64,000 nt of DNA from Paenibacillus harenae (GTDB taxonomy: Bacteria > Bacillota > Bacilli > Paenibacillales > Paenibacillaceae), in the NCBI RefSeq assembly GCF_030812415.1, contig NZ_JAUSST010000001.1:620001-684000 (forward strand), in the 5' to 3' direction. Below are positions 1-8,471 of this stretch, piece by piece (the first letter of the stretch is position 1; each line of letters starts with the position of its first letter). The notes under the pieces are model-generated. The model made no database searches and was not told the DNA's origin. It saw nothing but the letters and a program-made list of their open reading frames with translations. The translations under genes were made by a program, and so were the position numbers.

Positions 1-330
1 TGCCTGCTTAATGCCGTCAGCAGCCATTTGCTCCACGCCATTCTCGATATAAGGCTTGGCGTGCTTCAGCCCTTGGTAGCAAGCGTACTTGCCTGGAGCG
101 AGCTGCTCCAGCTTATCCTGCAGCCCCGCTACCTGACCGTTCGTGTTCTCGCGAAGCGGGAAGACGCCGCCTACGATCGCTTCATAGCGCCCCTTGAGCT
201 CGGCTAACAGCTCGGGCGTCGGAGCATGTCCGCGGCGGATATGCGTATAGTACGCTTCGACGTCCTCCATCGATTCCGGCGTTCCGTAAGACATCACGAG
301 CACGCCGATTTTAGGATTGATCTCAGACAT
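1..330 (-). CDS. hemH: Ferrochelatase, N-terminal part (runs off the window)
   Basis: The first 110 residues are visible, beginning MSEINPKIGVLVMSYGTPES and followed by YYTHIRRGHAPTPELLAEL, the usual N-terminus of Bacillales HemH (coproporphyrin/protoporphyrin ferrochelatase), which inserts iron in the last part of heme synthesis. The ATG at 330 overlaps the end of hemE by 8 bases, so the two are translationally coupled, as in the hemEHY operons of Bacillales. The C-terminal two thirds with the metal-binding His/Glu lie outside the window. I translated this by eye from the minus strand; the hemE neighbour makes the call firm. Confidence 0.93.
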   Translation of the reverse strand, partial: MSEINPKIGVLVMSYGTPESMEDVEAYYTHIRRGHAPTPELLAELKGRYEAIVGGVFPLRENTNGQVAGLQDKLEQLAPGKYACYQGLKHAKPYIENGVEQMAADGIKQA

Positions 331-1393
331 GACTGGTCTCCTTCCCGCCGCGAAGACGGATCGCCTTCGTTGAATAATCATGCACGAATGCAGTCAATTC
401 CGCCAGCTTCTCCAGAGACGCTTCAGGGAACAAACCGTGACCCAGGTTGAAAATAAATCCGTCTTCCTGAATGCCCTGATCGATAATTTCTTTCGCGTAC
501 GATTCGATCACTCCGATTGGCGCCGTAAGAATGGTCGGATCGAGATTGCCTTGCACCGCCGCGCCATTGTTCAAACGGCGCCGTCCCTCCGGAATCGATA
601 CGCGCCAATCCAGTCCGAACACATCGGCCTTCACGCCGCCAAGCTCTGGCAGCAGCTCCCCGGAGCTGACACCCGGAAAATAAATTTTCGGCTGCGGCAA
701 ATCGCCGAGCTCTGCGAATATACGCTCAATGGTCGGAAGCACGAACTTGCGGAAGTCCGCTGGAGCAAGTGCGCCTACCCAGCTGTCGAATAGCTGGAAC
801 GCCTTGCCGCCTGCCGCCATGTGGGCGCGCAAATAAGTAATAACCATATCGCCGAGCTTGCGCATCAGCTCATGCCATACCTTCGGTTCGCTATACATCA
901 TTTCTTTCGTGCGCAAATAGTTTTTCGAAGGTCTTCCTTCAATCAAATAGCTCGCGATCGTGAAAGGTGCACCGGCAAACGTAATTAACGGCACGTCCAG
1001 CTCGCGGTTCAAAATGCGGATCGTCTCCAGCACATGGCCTAGATCGCCTTCCACATCGATCGGCTTCAGACGTTCAACGTCCGCCGCCGTCCGAATCGGG
1101 TTCGCGATGACCGGCCCGATGCCGCCGACAATATCGAAGTCAATGCCGATCGAAGCAACGGGATTCATAATGTCCGAATATAAGATTGCAGCGTCTACGC
1201 CAAGCTTCTTCACTGGCATCATCGTTACTTCCGCAGCCAGCTCCGGCTGCTTGCATATTTCAAGCAATGAATATTTCTCTTTTATTTTACGATAATCCGG
1301 ATCGTAGCGACCTGCCTGCCTCATGTACCATACCGGCACGCGGTCTACTTCTTGCTTCTTGCACGCCCGAATGAAACGGTCGTTATAAGACAT
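323..1393 (-). CDS. hemE: Uroporphyrinogen decarboxylase
   Basis: Cytoplasmic enzyme that removes four carboxyl groups from uroporphyrinogen III to give coproporphyrinogen III. At 356 residues it is family length. The substrate-binding signature YMRQAGRYDPDYR lies near residues 23-35, and ILYSDIM, FAGAPFTIASYLIEG and the C-terminal FNLGHGLFPEAS are also typical. The ATG at 1393 has GGGGAACGGG just upstream. It overlaps hemH, so the order is hemE-hemH on the minus strand. Nothing abnormal is seen. Confidence 0.98.
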   Translation of the reverse strand: MSYNDRFIRACKKQEVDRVPVWYMRQAGRYDPDYRKIKEKYSLLEICKQPELAAEVTMMPVKKLGVDAAILYSDIMNPVASIGIDFDIVGGIGPVIANPIRTAADVERLKPIDVEGDLGHVLETIRILNRELDVPLITFAGAPFTIASYLIEGRPSKNYLRTKEMMYSEPKVWHELMRKLGDMVITYLRAHMAAGGKAFQLFDSWVGALAPADFRKFVLPTIERIFAELGDLPQPKIYFPGVSSGELLPELGGVKADVFGLDWRVSIPEGRRRLNNGAAVQGNLDPTILTAPIGVIESYAKEIIDQGIQEDGFIFNLGHGLFPEASLEKLAELTAFVHDYSTKAIRLRGGKETSHV

Positions 1394-1532
1394 TCCCGTT
1401 CCCCATTTCTATGTAGTGTCATCTGTATCCATTATGCCCTTTTTCCGTCACCCTAACAACCGCTCTCCAATGCGTTCCTATGACAATAGTATGACAATCG
1501 ATGTCACTTTGCATGAAGATCAAATAAAATAA

Positions 1533-1580
1533 GAATGACCTCCGCCCTAAGAAGCCGCCAGCTTCTGTCCATCGGTCATC
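1533..1580 (-). terminator. Hairpin downstream of the decayed PilO-like gene
   Basis: The outer arms GAATGACC and GGTCATC enclose an inner hairpin AGAAGC-CGCCA-GCTTCT. Read on the minus strand the stem is followed by TTATTTTATTTG. It probably ends transcripts entering from the fragment at 1589-2102. Confidence 0.6.
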
Positions 1581-1588
1581 CTTAACGA

Positions 1589-2102
1589 TTAAGCGGAAGC
1601 CTGTCCTTCCTTTGCTTGCTCTTCTTTCAATAAAGAATCCTCATACTGCGGCATTGAATACGCTTCTATGTTCATTTTCAAACTTAAAACCGGTTTGTTT
1701 CGATCCATAAATGGCTGTTTATATAGATCCGGATAATCATTGCCGATATCCGAAGGCTTGAGCTCGGTGAACGTCCATTTCTTAATGGCGAACAATCGCT
1801 CATTCCGCTCCAGATTATCCATATACGTTAATAGATTCTCCAAGTGTCCGACGATTAATATTTCGAATACGGACGTCTTAAGACCGTTCCCGGTGTTCGT
1901 GCCGTCTTCGCTAGATTCGCCTTCCTCGTTCCTTCTGCTGAGTAATATAGGCAAGCGGAGCCTTGGACTTCGCCGCCAAATCCGTGAAAGATACGATCGT
2001 AGCCGAATCGCTCGTTGTCTGCTCCACCTTTTTGATTGTATCAATATAAATCGCTCTCGTTATTTTCTTGCCGTCTGCTAAATCCCGAGACACTTCTAAC
2101 AC
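1589..2102 (-). pseudogene. Frameshifted, 5'-truncated PilO-like gene fragment
   Basis: Two minus-strand frames read as one damaged protein. The upstream part (2102 to about 1930) gives LADGKKITRAIYIDTIKK and VSFTDLAAKS. After a shift near 1920-1935 the reading continues as VFEILIVGHLENLLTYMDNL and NERLFAIKKWTFTEL. A G-x-L-x-N-L-x-x-Y/F-x-x-x-L-x-x-N-x-R pattern is typical of PilO, the type IV pilus alignment protein, but the membrane helix and coiled coil expected at its N-terminus are missing. The open frame continues upstream without a start codon to the edge of the MFS gene, so the 5' end looks deleted. No other pilus gene is in the window. The family call is by pattern only. Confidence 0.45.
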
Positions 2103-2123
2103 AGGAAACTGATTATCGCTTTG

Positions 2124-2140
2124 TGTTATACTTTTACTTA
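2124..2140 (+). promoter_or_regulatory. Extended -10 promoter that may start transcription at the ATG
   Basis: TGTTATACT at 2124-2132 is an extended -10 (TGn plus TATACT). A start about seven bases downstream falls on or next to the ATG at 2140. No Shine-Dalgarno is seen between the box and the ATG (the gap reads TTTACTT). This suggests a leaderless or near-leaderless mRNA for the MFS pump. No good -35 is seen, which fits an extended -10 promoter. Confidence 0.5.
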
Positions 2141-3351
2141 TGGAACAGTGGAAAAAAAATCTAGTCGTGCTTTGGTTTGGTCAGTTTCTCGTAATGGCGG
2201 GGATGACAATGATCATCCCCTTTTTGTCGCTGTATTTGCAATTCGACCTCGGACTAAGCGATCCGCATGAGATCGGCATTTGGGCAGGCGTAATATTTGC
2301 AGGCAACTTCGTTACCTCCTTCATCTTCCAGCCGATTTGGGGGAAGTTCGCGGACCGCTACGGCCGCAAAATCATGCTGCTTCGCTCCGGATTCGGCATG
2401 GCCATCGTCATGGTGCTGATGGGCTTCGCCACGAATCCTTGGCATCTGCTGCTGTTGCGCATGCTGAACGGTACGATATCCGGCTTCAATCCGGCCTCTA
2501 TAGCGTTAATCTCGGCTACAACGCCTAAGGAACGTATGGGCTTCGCTATGGGGACCATTCAATCGGGCGGCATTGCCGGCACGATTCTAGGGCCCTTGTT
2601 CGGCGGCTTGCTTGCCGATACGGTAGGCTACAGGCCGATCTTCTACTTGACCGGCGCATTATTGTTTGGCGCCTCCCTGCTCGCTTTGATCGTCGTCAAG
2701 GAACCGTTCGACCGTGCGAAAGCCGCGGCTCGCGTACAAGCCTCAGTCGTCGAAGGGCTGAGGAAGCTTGCCCGCATCCCGCAGCTCATGTCGCTGTTCG
2801 CGGTAACGTTCCTTATCCAGTTCGCGATGATGAGTCCGATGACGCTTATTCCGCTTTATGTGCAGGAACTGCACGGGACGGCTGCCAACTTGGCTTTCTG
2901 GGCAGGTTTCGTCGGTTCGGTGACGGGCCTCTCCAACCTCGTTGCCTCTCCGCTGCTCGGCAAGCTCGCAGACCGGATCGGCGGGGAGAAAATATTGGGC
3001 GTCGCCTTGATCGGCGCGGCGATATCCTTTATCCCGCAGGCGCTTGCAGGAACGGTATGGCAGTTGCTGCTGGCAAGGTTCATGCTCGGCATTTTCCTCG
3101 GGGGGCTCATACCTGCCGTGAATACGCTCATCCGCAAGTATACGCCGGACGGGATGGAGAGCCGGTCGTACAGTTTCAACACAAGCGCGCTTGCCATCGG
3201 CAACATGATCGGCCCGATTACAGGCGGGGCATTGTCCGGCTACATCGGCATTCAAGGTCTATTCTTGCTATCAGCCTTCATGATGATGCTTAATGCATTT
3301 TGGGTATGGCAGTCTTTGCTGCGCAGACGTTCGAGCGGAGTTCGAGGTTAG
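2140..3351 (+). CDS. MFS multidrug efflux transporter
   Basis: 403-residue, twelve-helix major facilitator. The N-terminus MEQWKKNLVVLWFGQFLV and the loop 2-3 signature GKFADRYGRKIMLL match Bacillales drug:H+ antiporters of the 12-TM type; a related loop (GKLADRIGGEKIL) appears in the second half, as expected from the internal duplication. It probably exports drugs or toxic metabolites. It stands alone between a decayed gene and a strong terminator. The substrate cannot be told from the sequence. The start is fixed by homology, because there is no ribosome site ahead of it. Confidence 0.9.
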   Translation: MEQWKKNLVVLWFGQFLVMAGMTMIIPFLSLYLQFDLGLSDPHEIGIWAGVIFAGNFVTSFIFQPIWGKFADRYGRKIMLLRSGFGMAIVMVLMGFATNPWHLLLLRMLNGTISGFNPASIALISATTPKERMGFAMGTIQSGGIAGTILGPLFGGLLADTVGYRPIFYLTGALLFGASLLALIVVKEPFDRAKAAARVQASVVEGLRKLARIPQLMSLFAVTFLIQFAMMSPMTLIPLYVQELHGTAANLAFWAGFVGSVTGLSNLVASPLLGKLADRIGGEKILGVALIGAAISFIPQALAGTVWQLLLARFMLGIFLGGLIPAVNTLIRKYTPDGMESRSYSFNTSALAIGNMIGPITGGALSGYIGIQGLFLLSAFMMMLNAFWVWQSLLRRRSSGVRG

Positions 3352-3435
3352 GTTATCTATTGAATTAGCTGCTGGCTGGATTGCCCCTTCCATGTTAATA
3401 TGGAATGAAATCTTATAACGCAGGTCGCAAAGCAT

Positions 3436-3478
3436 GCGCTGTTTAATCCGGATGGACCGGATTGAACGGCGTTTTTTT
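3436..3478 (+). terminator. Rho-independent terminator of the MFS gene
   Basis: CGC-t-GTT-t-AATCCGG pairs with CCGGATT-g-AAC-g-GCG around an ATGGA loop, followed by seven T residues. It lies inside the upstream extension of the next reading frame, which argues that the next gene starts later. Confidence 0.85.
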
Positions 3479-3505
3479 ATATTACTAAATGAGAGGATGT
3501 TGAAG

Positions 3506-4183
3506 ATGGATATGTCTACGTTTGAGGTGACTCACATGCAATGGTTGGAACATCATACGAGACAGAGGAAGGGTGAGAGCTTGCGAAGACTTAAGGAAGG
3601 ACATGCCCATGCCGAACAGCTCATGCTGCGCAACGTATGGTGGCCTGCGTTTGGACACTTAGCCAACTTGCATCCAGAGTATGAGGTGAAAGACTTCAGT
3701 GAAGGGTATCGTTATTTGGACTTTGCCTTCGTGAAAAAATATGTTCGAATAGCAATCGAGGTTGACGGATACGGTCCGCATGTTCGCAACATTTCGAGGA
3801 GGCAGTTCAGCGACCAGTGGGTACGTCAGATGCATCTCACGAATGGCGGATGGATCGTCGTCCGAATTGCATATGACGATATCGAGCAGCGTCCTAGACT
3901 GTGGCAGCAGCTCCTCCAGCAAATGATGGGCAGGTTGTTCGGCGACTCTAGCTTGGAAGCAGGCCTGACCGCACAAGAACGTGATGTCGTTCGGCTAATG
4001 CAGCAGCTTGATCGCCCCATTCAAATAAGAGACTTCAGTGATGCTTTGCAATGCGGTTACAAGTCATCCCGTGATCGCTTACGAGTACTAGAAGAGAAGG
4101 GCTGGCTGCAGCCAGCGGGGCGCGGAACGCAGCGCATCCATTCATGGCGCCTAACCCCCACTGCCAAACCGTTCATTTTGTAA
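3506..4183 (+). CDS. PD-(D/E)XK-like nuclease domain with C-terminal winged helix
   Basis: 225 residues from the ATG at 3506, chosen because GAGAGG lies nine bases upstream; an earlier in-frame ATG at 3434 lies inside a terminator. The middle part reads YRYLDFAFVKKYVRIAIEVDG, the D...E-x-D pattern of DUF559/Vsr-type endonucleases. The last 70 residues (AQERDVVRLMQQLDRPIQIR, then SSRDRLRVLEEKGWL) look like a winged helix for DNA binding. It may be a structure- or sequence-dependent DNase or a regulator derived from one. No methylase or partner is next to it. The family call is from pattern only; the function is unknown. Confidence 0.6.
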   Translation: MDMSTFEVTHMQWLEHHTRQRKGESLRRLKEGHAHAEQLMLRNVWWPAFGHLANLHPEYEVKDFSEGYRYLDFAFVKKYVRIAIEVDGYGPHVRNISRRQFSDQWVRQMHLTNGGWIVVRIAYDDIEQRPRLWQQLLQQMMGRLFGDSSLEAGLTAQERDVVRLMQQLDRPIQIRDFSDALQCGYKSSRDRLRVLEEKGWLQPAGRGTQRIHSWRLTPTAKPFIL

Positions 4184-4320
4184 TAACGGCATTTCGTCGA
4201 ACTAAATCAAACTACTCAGCCAAAAGTTCTCATTTAACGGCATTCCGTCAAACTAATCGAGCCTTTTCAGCGGGTGAAGCCAAAACCGCCTCGTTAACGT
4301 CCCGAAATCAAACTAAATAA
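4181..4320. repeat. Three degenerate copies of an intergenic repeat
   Basis: Copies start near 4181, 4233 and 4293: TAACGGCATTTCGTCGAACT, TTAACGGCATTCCGTCAAAC and GTTAACGTCCCGAAATCAAA, each followed by ACTAA. The period is about 50-60 bases. The first copy overlaps the stop codon of the preceding gene. A similar family is seen at 32267-32453. Confidence 0.5.
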
Positions 4321-4419
4321 GGCGGTTCTACTACTCCCCTTTAATTAGTTGCCCTAACTGCCGCTTTTGCACATTAGCAAGCTCTCGGTTCAGGCAGAAA
4401 CGTCGAATTGTTAAGCAAA

Positions 4420-5049
4420 CTACTTCACAATCGCAATCGCAAGGCCGTCGTAACCGGGTATGACGGTGCTGAGCAGGCGTTCGTCGGTCGCGATACGCTC
4501 ATTGAACGAACGGACGGCGCGCACGGCAGGGCCTTGCTTCGCGTCGTCGATTGTCCGGCCGCGCAGGAAAATGTTGTCTCCGACGATCAACGCGCCCGGT
4601 TTCGCCAGCTCCATCGCATAGCCCAAGTAGACCGGATACCCTTCCTTATCCGCATCGATGAAGAAGAAGTCGAACTTCCGGCCTTCTGTCGCAAGCCTCG
4701 CCAAGCTCTCCTTCGCATCCCCTACAAAATACTCAACTTTACCTCCAAGTCCCGCAGCTTCCATATTCGCCTTAGCGACGTCCGCATAATGCTGCAGCAG
4801 CTCCAGCGAAACGAGTTTTCCCTCTTCCCCCATGCCCCGTGCCAGGCATATGCCGCTATAGCCGCCGAGCGCTCCAATTTCCAGAACGCTGTCCGCTCCC
4901 TTCAACCTGACGAGCATCGTCAGCAGCCGTCCATAGCCTTCGGCAACCGATATATCGGGCATTCCGCGCTCCGCAAGCACGGTTTTCACACGTTCCAGAT
5001 CGGCGTCTTTTGCATATAAAGAATCCACATATTGCTCTTTCAGAAACAT
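4420..5049 (-). CDS. O-methyltransferase, class I SAM-dependent (family 3)
   Basis: 209 residues, family length. SAM-binding motif I is VLEIGALGGYSGICLARG (about residues 55-72), followed by the acidic end of strand 2 (LVSLELL). The metal-binding FFIDADKEGY and VGDNIFLRGR match the cation-dependent catechol/caffeoyl-CoA O-methyltransferase group. It probably methylates a hydroxyl on a small phenolic or a tRNA hydroxyuridine (TrmR-like proteins are close relatives). GGAGAG lies nine bases before the ATG. It is transcribed divergently from the rlmL-like gene. Confidence 0.88.
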   Translation of the reverse strand: MFLKEQYVDSLYAKDADLERVKTVLAERGMPDISVAEGYGRLLTMLVRLKGADSVLEIGALGGYSGICLARGMGEEGKLVSLELLQHYADVAKANMEAAGLGGKVEYFVGDAKESLARLATEGRKFDFFFIDADKEGYPVYLGYAMELAKPGALIVGDNIFLRGRTIDDAKQGPAVRAVRSFNERIATDERLLSTVIPGYDGLAIAIVK

Positions 5050-5193
5050 TATTCATCTCTCTCCATTTAAACAATTTGTAAAAACAACCTAGTTTGTCCT
5101 ATACTTGATTGTATGTTTTTGTTCGCAGCGATACAAGCGCAGCCCGGACATTAGTCGACAGGCCTCGCAGTACTAATGAAAAGAGAGTGTTAG

Positions 5194-6339
5194 ATGGAGA
5201 AGCTACAACTAATTGCAACCGCGCCGATGGGTCTTGAGGCGGTTGTTGCCCGCGAGCTTAAGGATCTTGGATACATGGACCTGCAGGTCGAGAACGGTAG
5301 AGTCAACTTTACGGGCGGTCCCGCCGATATATGCAGGACGAATCTATGGCTTCGTTCCGCAGGCAGAATTCTTATCAAGATGGGTGAATTCCGCGCAACG
5401 ACGTTCGATGAGCTGTTCGAAGGCACGAAGGCGCTTGACTGGCCGACATGGATTCCCGAGGATGGCGAGTTCCCGGTTGACGGACGTTCGCAGAAATCGC
5501 AATTGACGAGCGTGCCTGCCTGCCAAGGCATCGTGAAAAAAGCGGTTGTCGAGAAAATGAAGGAAACTTACCATACCGAATGGTTCCCGGAAGATGGCGG
5601 CCGTTATGTCGTTGAAGTGACTTTGCTTAATGATCAAGCGATGCTTACGCTAGACACGACAGGAGCCGGCCTGCATAAGCGCGGCTACCGCAAAGTGTCG
5701 ACGGAAGCGCCGATCCGCGAGACGATGGCGGCGGCTCTCATTCAGCTTAGTCGCTGGCAGCCGGAACGCCCGCTCTACGACCCGTTCTGCGGCTCGGGCA
5801 CCATTCTAATAGAAGCTGCGATGATCGGCTGGAATATTGCGCCGGGACTTCGTAGATCGTTCAACAGCGAAGGCTGGCCCCTCTTGCCTGAAGAGCTATG
5901 GGATGCCGCAAGGGAAGAAGCGTATGATGCGGTCAAGGACGATATTCCGCTTCAGATCGCCGGCTCGGACATCGATCCGAACGCAATCGAGATTGCGGAG
6001 GCGGCCGTGAAGAAAGCCGGCTTCGGCAAAGACATCAAGCTCAGCGTCCTGCCGGTCGCCAAAGCAAAACCGCAAGGCGATTATGGCGTAATCATTACGA
6101 ATCCGCCCTATGGCGAGCGTCTGGGCGATGACCGCGAAGCGGAAGCTGCATTGAAGCAATTCGGTCTGACGGCGCTTCATTATCCGACCTGGTCGTTCTT
6201 CGCGATAAGTCCTTCAACGACGATCGAGAATTACTTCGGACGCCCTGCGGACAAGAAGCGCAAGCTGTTCAACGGCCGGATTGAATGCAACTATTATCAA
6301 TTTTTCGGCCCGTTGCCTCCACGCGGCGGCCGGAACTAG
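5194..6339 (+). CDS. THUMP-domain 23S rRNA (guanine-N2) methyltransferase, RlmL/YpsC type
   Basis: 381 residues. The N-terminal ferredoxin-like/THUMP part (about 1-165) contains MGLEAVVARELKDLGY, usual for YpsC-type RNA methylases. The catalytic half has motif I DPFCGSGTILIEAAM and motif IV ITNPPYGERLG, the N-P-P-Y signature for N2-guanine or adenine methylation. It probably modifies 23S rRNA in ribosome assembly. GAGAG precedes the ATG. The next gene follows after 24 bases and may be co-transcribed. Confidence 0.9.
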   Translation: MEKLQLIATAPMGLEAVVARELKDLGYMDLQVENGRVNFTGGPADICRTNLWLRSAGRILIKMGEFRATTFDELFEGTKALDWPTWIPEDGEFPVDGRSQKSQLTSVPACQGIVKKAVVEKMKETYHTEWFPEDGGRYVVEVTLLNDQAMLTLDTTGAGLHKRGYRKVSTEAPIRETMAAALIQLSRWQPERPLYDPFCGSGTILIEAAMIGWNIAPGLRRSFNSEGWPLLPEELWDAAREEAYDAVKDDIPLQIAGSDIDPNAIEIAEAAVKKAGFGKDIKLSVLPVAKAKPQGDYGVIITNPPYGERLGDDREAEAALKQFGLTALHYPTWSFFAISPSTTIENYFGRPADKKRKLFNGRIECNYYQFFGPLPPRGGRN

Positions 6340-6363
6340 GGAGAAAGGCAGGACAATCTTATT

Positions 6364-8421
6364 ATGTATGCCAATAATTATAATATTGTACGGCGAGTCA
6401 TGGGCAGCGTGCTCGTAAGGCTGACTCGTCTCAAGACGGTAGACATGCTGCTGTTTACCGTCGTCTTGATGGCCAAGCTGTATGTATTTTCCGATTTTAT
6501 CGGCATGTCCAAAATGAGAATGAACGGCGAGGATGCGTTCATTGAACTGGGAGCGGTATTGCTCACGATCTTCTGGACCATCTGGCTGCCTCCGCGCGGC
6601 CGGATTATTGCTCTTATTATTATAAATATGATTCTCTCGTTTGTTATGTATGCCGATCTTATTTACTATCGTTACTTCCAAGATTTAGTCACCGTACCGG
6701 TGCTTATGCAGATGGGCCAAGTCGATTCGCTCGGCGAGAGCATTAATACGCTGCTGGCTTGGAAAGACATTGTCTTCTTTATCGACTGGGCAGTCATCGT
6801 GCCTTTTCTTGTCTATGTCATCTGGAGAGGCCACGGCGATCTTCGCAGAGCGAATGAACAAGCCGGCAGAACTTCCGATCCGCTATGGCGCAAGGCGGTT
6901 GCCCGCATCATCATAAGCGTATTCGTATTTATGCTTGGCTCCAACCTTGTTTTCACGAATATTGAAGAGGCGAAACGGACGTGGGCGCAAGGTATTTTCG
7001 TCGGTGCCTGGTGGAATGTATCCATTTACAACGTAACGGGAGAGCTTGGCTTCCACGGCTTCGACATCTATCGTTACGCGAAGCAGAACTGGTTTGATAC
7101 TTCGAACGTTACAGCCGAACAAGCATCCGAATCGAAAACATGGATCGATGAGCGGGGCGATGCCCGCAATCAGTTGGAGAAAGATGCGCTATTCGGCGCT
7201 TATAAGGGAAGCAACGTCCTTATGATTCAGTTGGAAGCGATCCAAAACTTTATGATCGGCCAATCGATCGGCGGCGAGGAAGTCACGCCGAATATGAATA
7301 AGCTTATTAAGGAAAGCGCCTATTTCAGCCAATTCTATCACCAGACCGCGCAGGGGCGTACGTCAGATGCCGACTTCGCTGCGAATTGCTCGATGCAGCC
7401 TGTCGGCAACGGCTCGGTCTTCATCCAATACGCGAATCATGAATTCGACTGCATGCCGGAGACGCTTAAGCAAGAAGGCTACGTAGCGAATGTGTTCCAT
7501 GCGTATGAGGGCGGTTTCTGGAATCGGAATACGATGTACCATAATATGCAATACGATAAATTTTACAGCAAAAAGCATTTTACGTTGAACGAAAAGGTAG
7601 GCTGGTCGCTGGGCGACAAATCGTTCTTCCAGCAGTCGCTCGATGTGATCTCGGAGCAAAACCAGCCGTTCTATTCGTTCTTGATTACGCTGTCCAGCCA
7701 TCACCCCTACACCATGCCTGCCGATCAGCATAAGCTGAATGTCGGCGAGCTTGACGGAACGATTATGGGCGATTACCTGCAGGCAACCCATTACGTCGAT
7801 GCGGCAATCGGGGAATTGGTCGAGCGAATGAAAGAGGAAGGCCTTTGGGACAATACGATCCTTCTCATGTACGGCGATCATGACAATTCCATCAAGGACA
7901 TGAAGCTGTTCGAGACCTTCCTTGGCAAATCGCTTTCCGAAGTCGAGCAGACGATGATTATGAAGCAAGTTCCGTTAATCGTTCATTTGCCGCGCGGCGA
8001 GCATGCCGGAGAATATCCGAATGTCGGCGGACAGATTGACGTCACGCCAACCGTTATGCATTTGCTCGGCATCTCTACCGCCGACAAATATATGATCGGC
8101 ATGCCGCTCATTACCGGTCAGCCGGTTTCCGGTCACAAGGTCGTCCTGCGCAATGGTTATTGGACAGACGGAACCGTCTTCTTCATGCCATCCGCCGACG
8201 GCATTGCCGAGAACGGAAAGTGCTGGAATATTGCCGATAATGCGCTCACCGACATTAATGGCTGTTTGCCTGGCGTAGAAGAAGCGAGCACGGAGCTGGC
8301 GATGTCCGATCAGATCATAGCGAACGATCTCCTCGCCGATTACAAGAAGCAAGACGCTACGGTAGCGCAAGCCGGCACCAAGGATGATTCTAGCGCGCAA
8401 GCTTCGGCAGGCGCGCAATAA
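6364..8421 (+). CDS. Lipoteichoic-acid-synthase-like membrane sulfatase
   Basis: 685 residues with five N-terminal helices (within about residues 27-200) and an extracellular alkaline-phosphatase-fold domain. GRTSDADFAAN carries the expected nucleophile Thr333, and YGDHDNSI holds metal ligands; HAYEGGFWNRNTMY and SSHHPY are LtaS family motifs. LtaS polymerises glycerol phosphate from phosphatidylglycerol on a glycolipid anchor. Several paralogues exist in Bacillales (LtaS, YfnI, YqgS, YvgJ), so polymerase and primase cannot be told apart. The last 30 residues are a low-complexity tail rich in Ala, Asp and Gln. A strong hairpin follows directly. Confidence 0.93.
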   Translation: MYANNYNIVRRVMGSVLVRLTRLKTVDMLLFTVVLMAKLYVFSDFIGMSKMRMNGEDAFIELGAVLLTIFWTIWLPPRGRIIALIIINMILSFVMYADLIYYRYFQDLVTVPVLMQMGQVDSLGESINTLLAWKDIVFFIDWAVIVPFLVYVIWRGHGDLRRANEQAGRTSDPLWRKAVARIIISVFVFMLGSNLVFTNIEEAKRTWAQGIFVGAWWNVSIYNVTGELGFHGFDIYRYAKQNWFDTSNVTAEQASESKTWIDERGDARNQLEKDALFGAYKGSNVLMIQLEAIQNFMIGQSIGGEEVTPNMNKLIKESAYFSQFYHQTAQGRTSDADFAANCSMQPVGNGSVFIQYANHEFDCMPETLKQEGYVANVFHAYEGGFWNRNTMYHNMQYDKFYSKKHFTLNEKVGWSLGDKSFFQQSLDVISEQNQPFYSFLITLSSHHPYTMPADQHKLNVGELDGTIMGDYLQATHYVDAAIGELVERMKEEGLWDNTILLMYGDHDNSIKDMKLFETFLGKSLSEVEQTMIMKQVPLIVHLPRGEHAGEYPNVGGQIDVTPTVMHLLGISTADKYMIGMPLITGQPVSGHKVVLRNGYWTDGTVFFMPSADGIAENGKCWNIADNALTDINGCLPGVEEASTELAMSDQIIANDLLADYKKQDATVAQAGTKDDSSAQASAGAQ

Positions 8422-8422
8422 T

Positions 8423-8463
8423 ACAAACAACCCGCCCTCCCCAAACGAGAGCGGGTTGTTTGT
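8423..8463. terminator. Perfect 13-bp terminator between convergent genes
   Basis: ACAAACAACCCGC (8423-8435) pairs exactly with GCGGGTTGTTTGT (8451-8463) around a 15-base loop, followed by T-rich TTGTTTG repeats on the plus strand. It ends the ltaS-like gene and probably also the protease gene from the other side. Confidence 0.9.
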
Positions 8464-8471
8464 TTGTTTGT

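Noticed and set aside
3434..3505. Upstream ATG of the nuclease-like gene
   Set aside because: It lies in the terminator of the MFS gene and has no ribosome site; the ATG at 3506 does.
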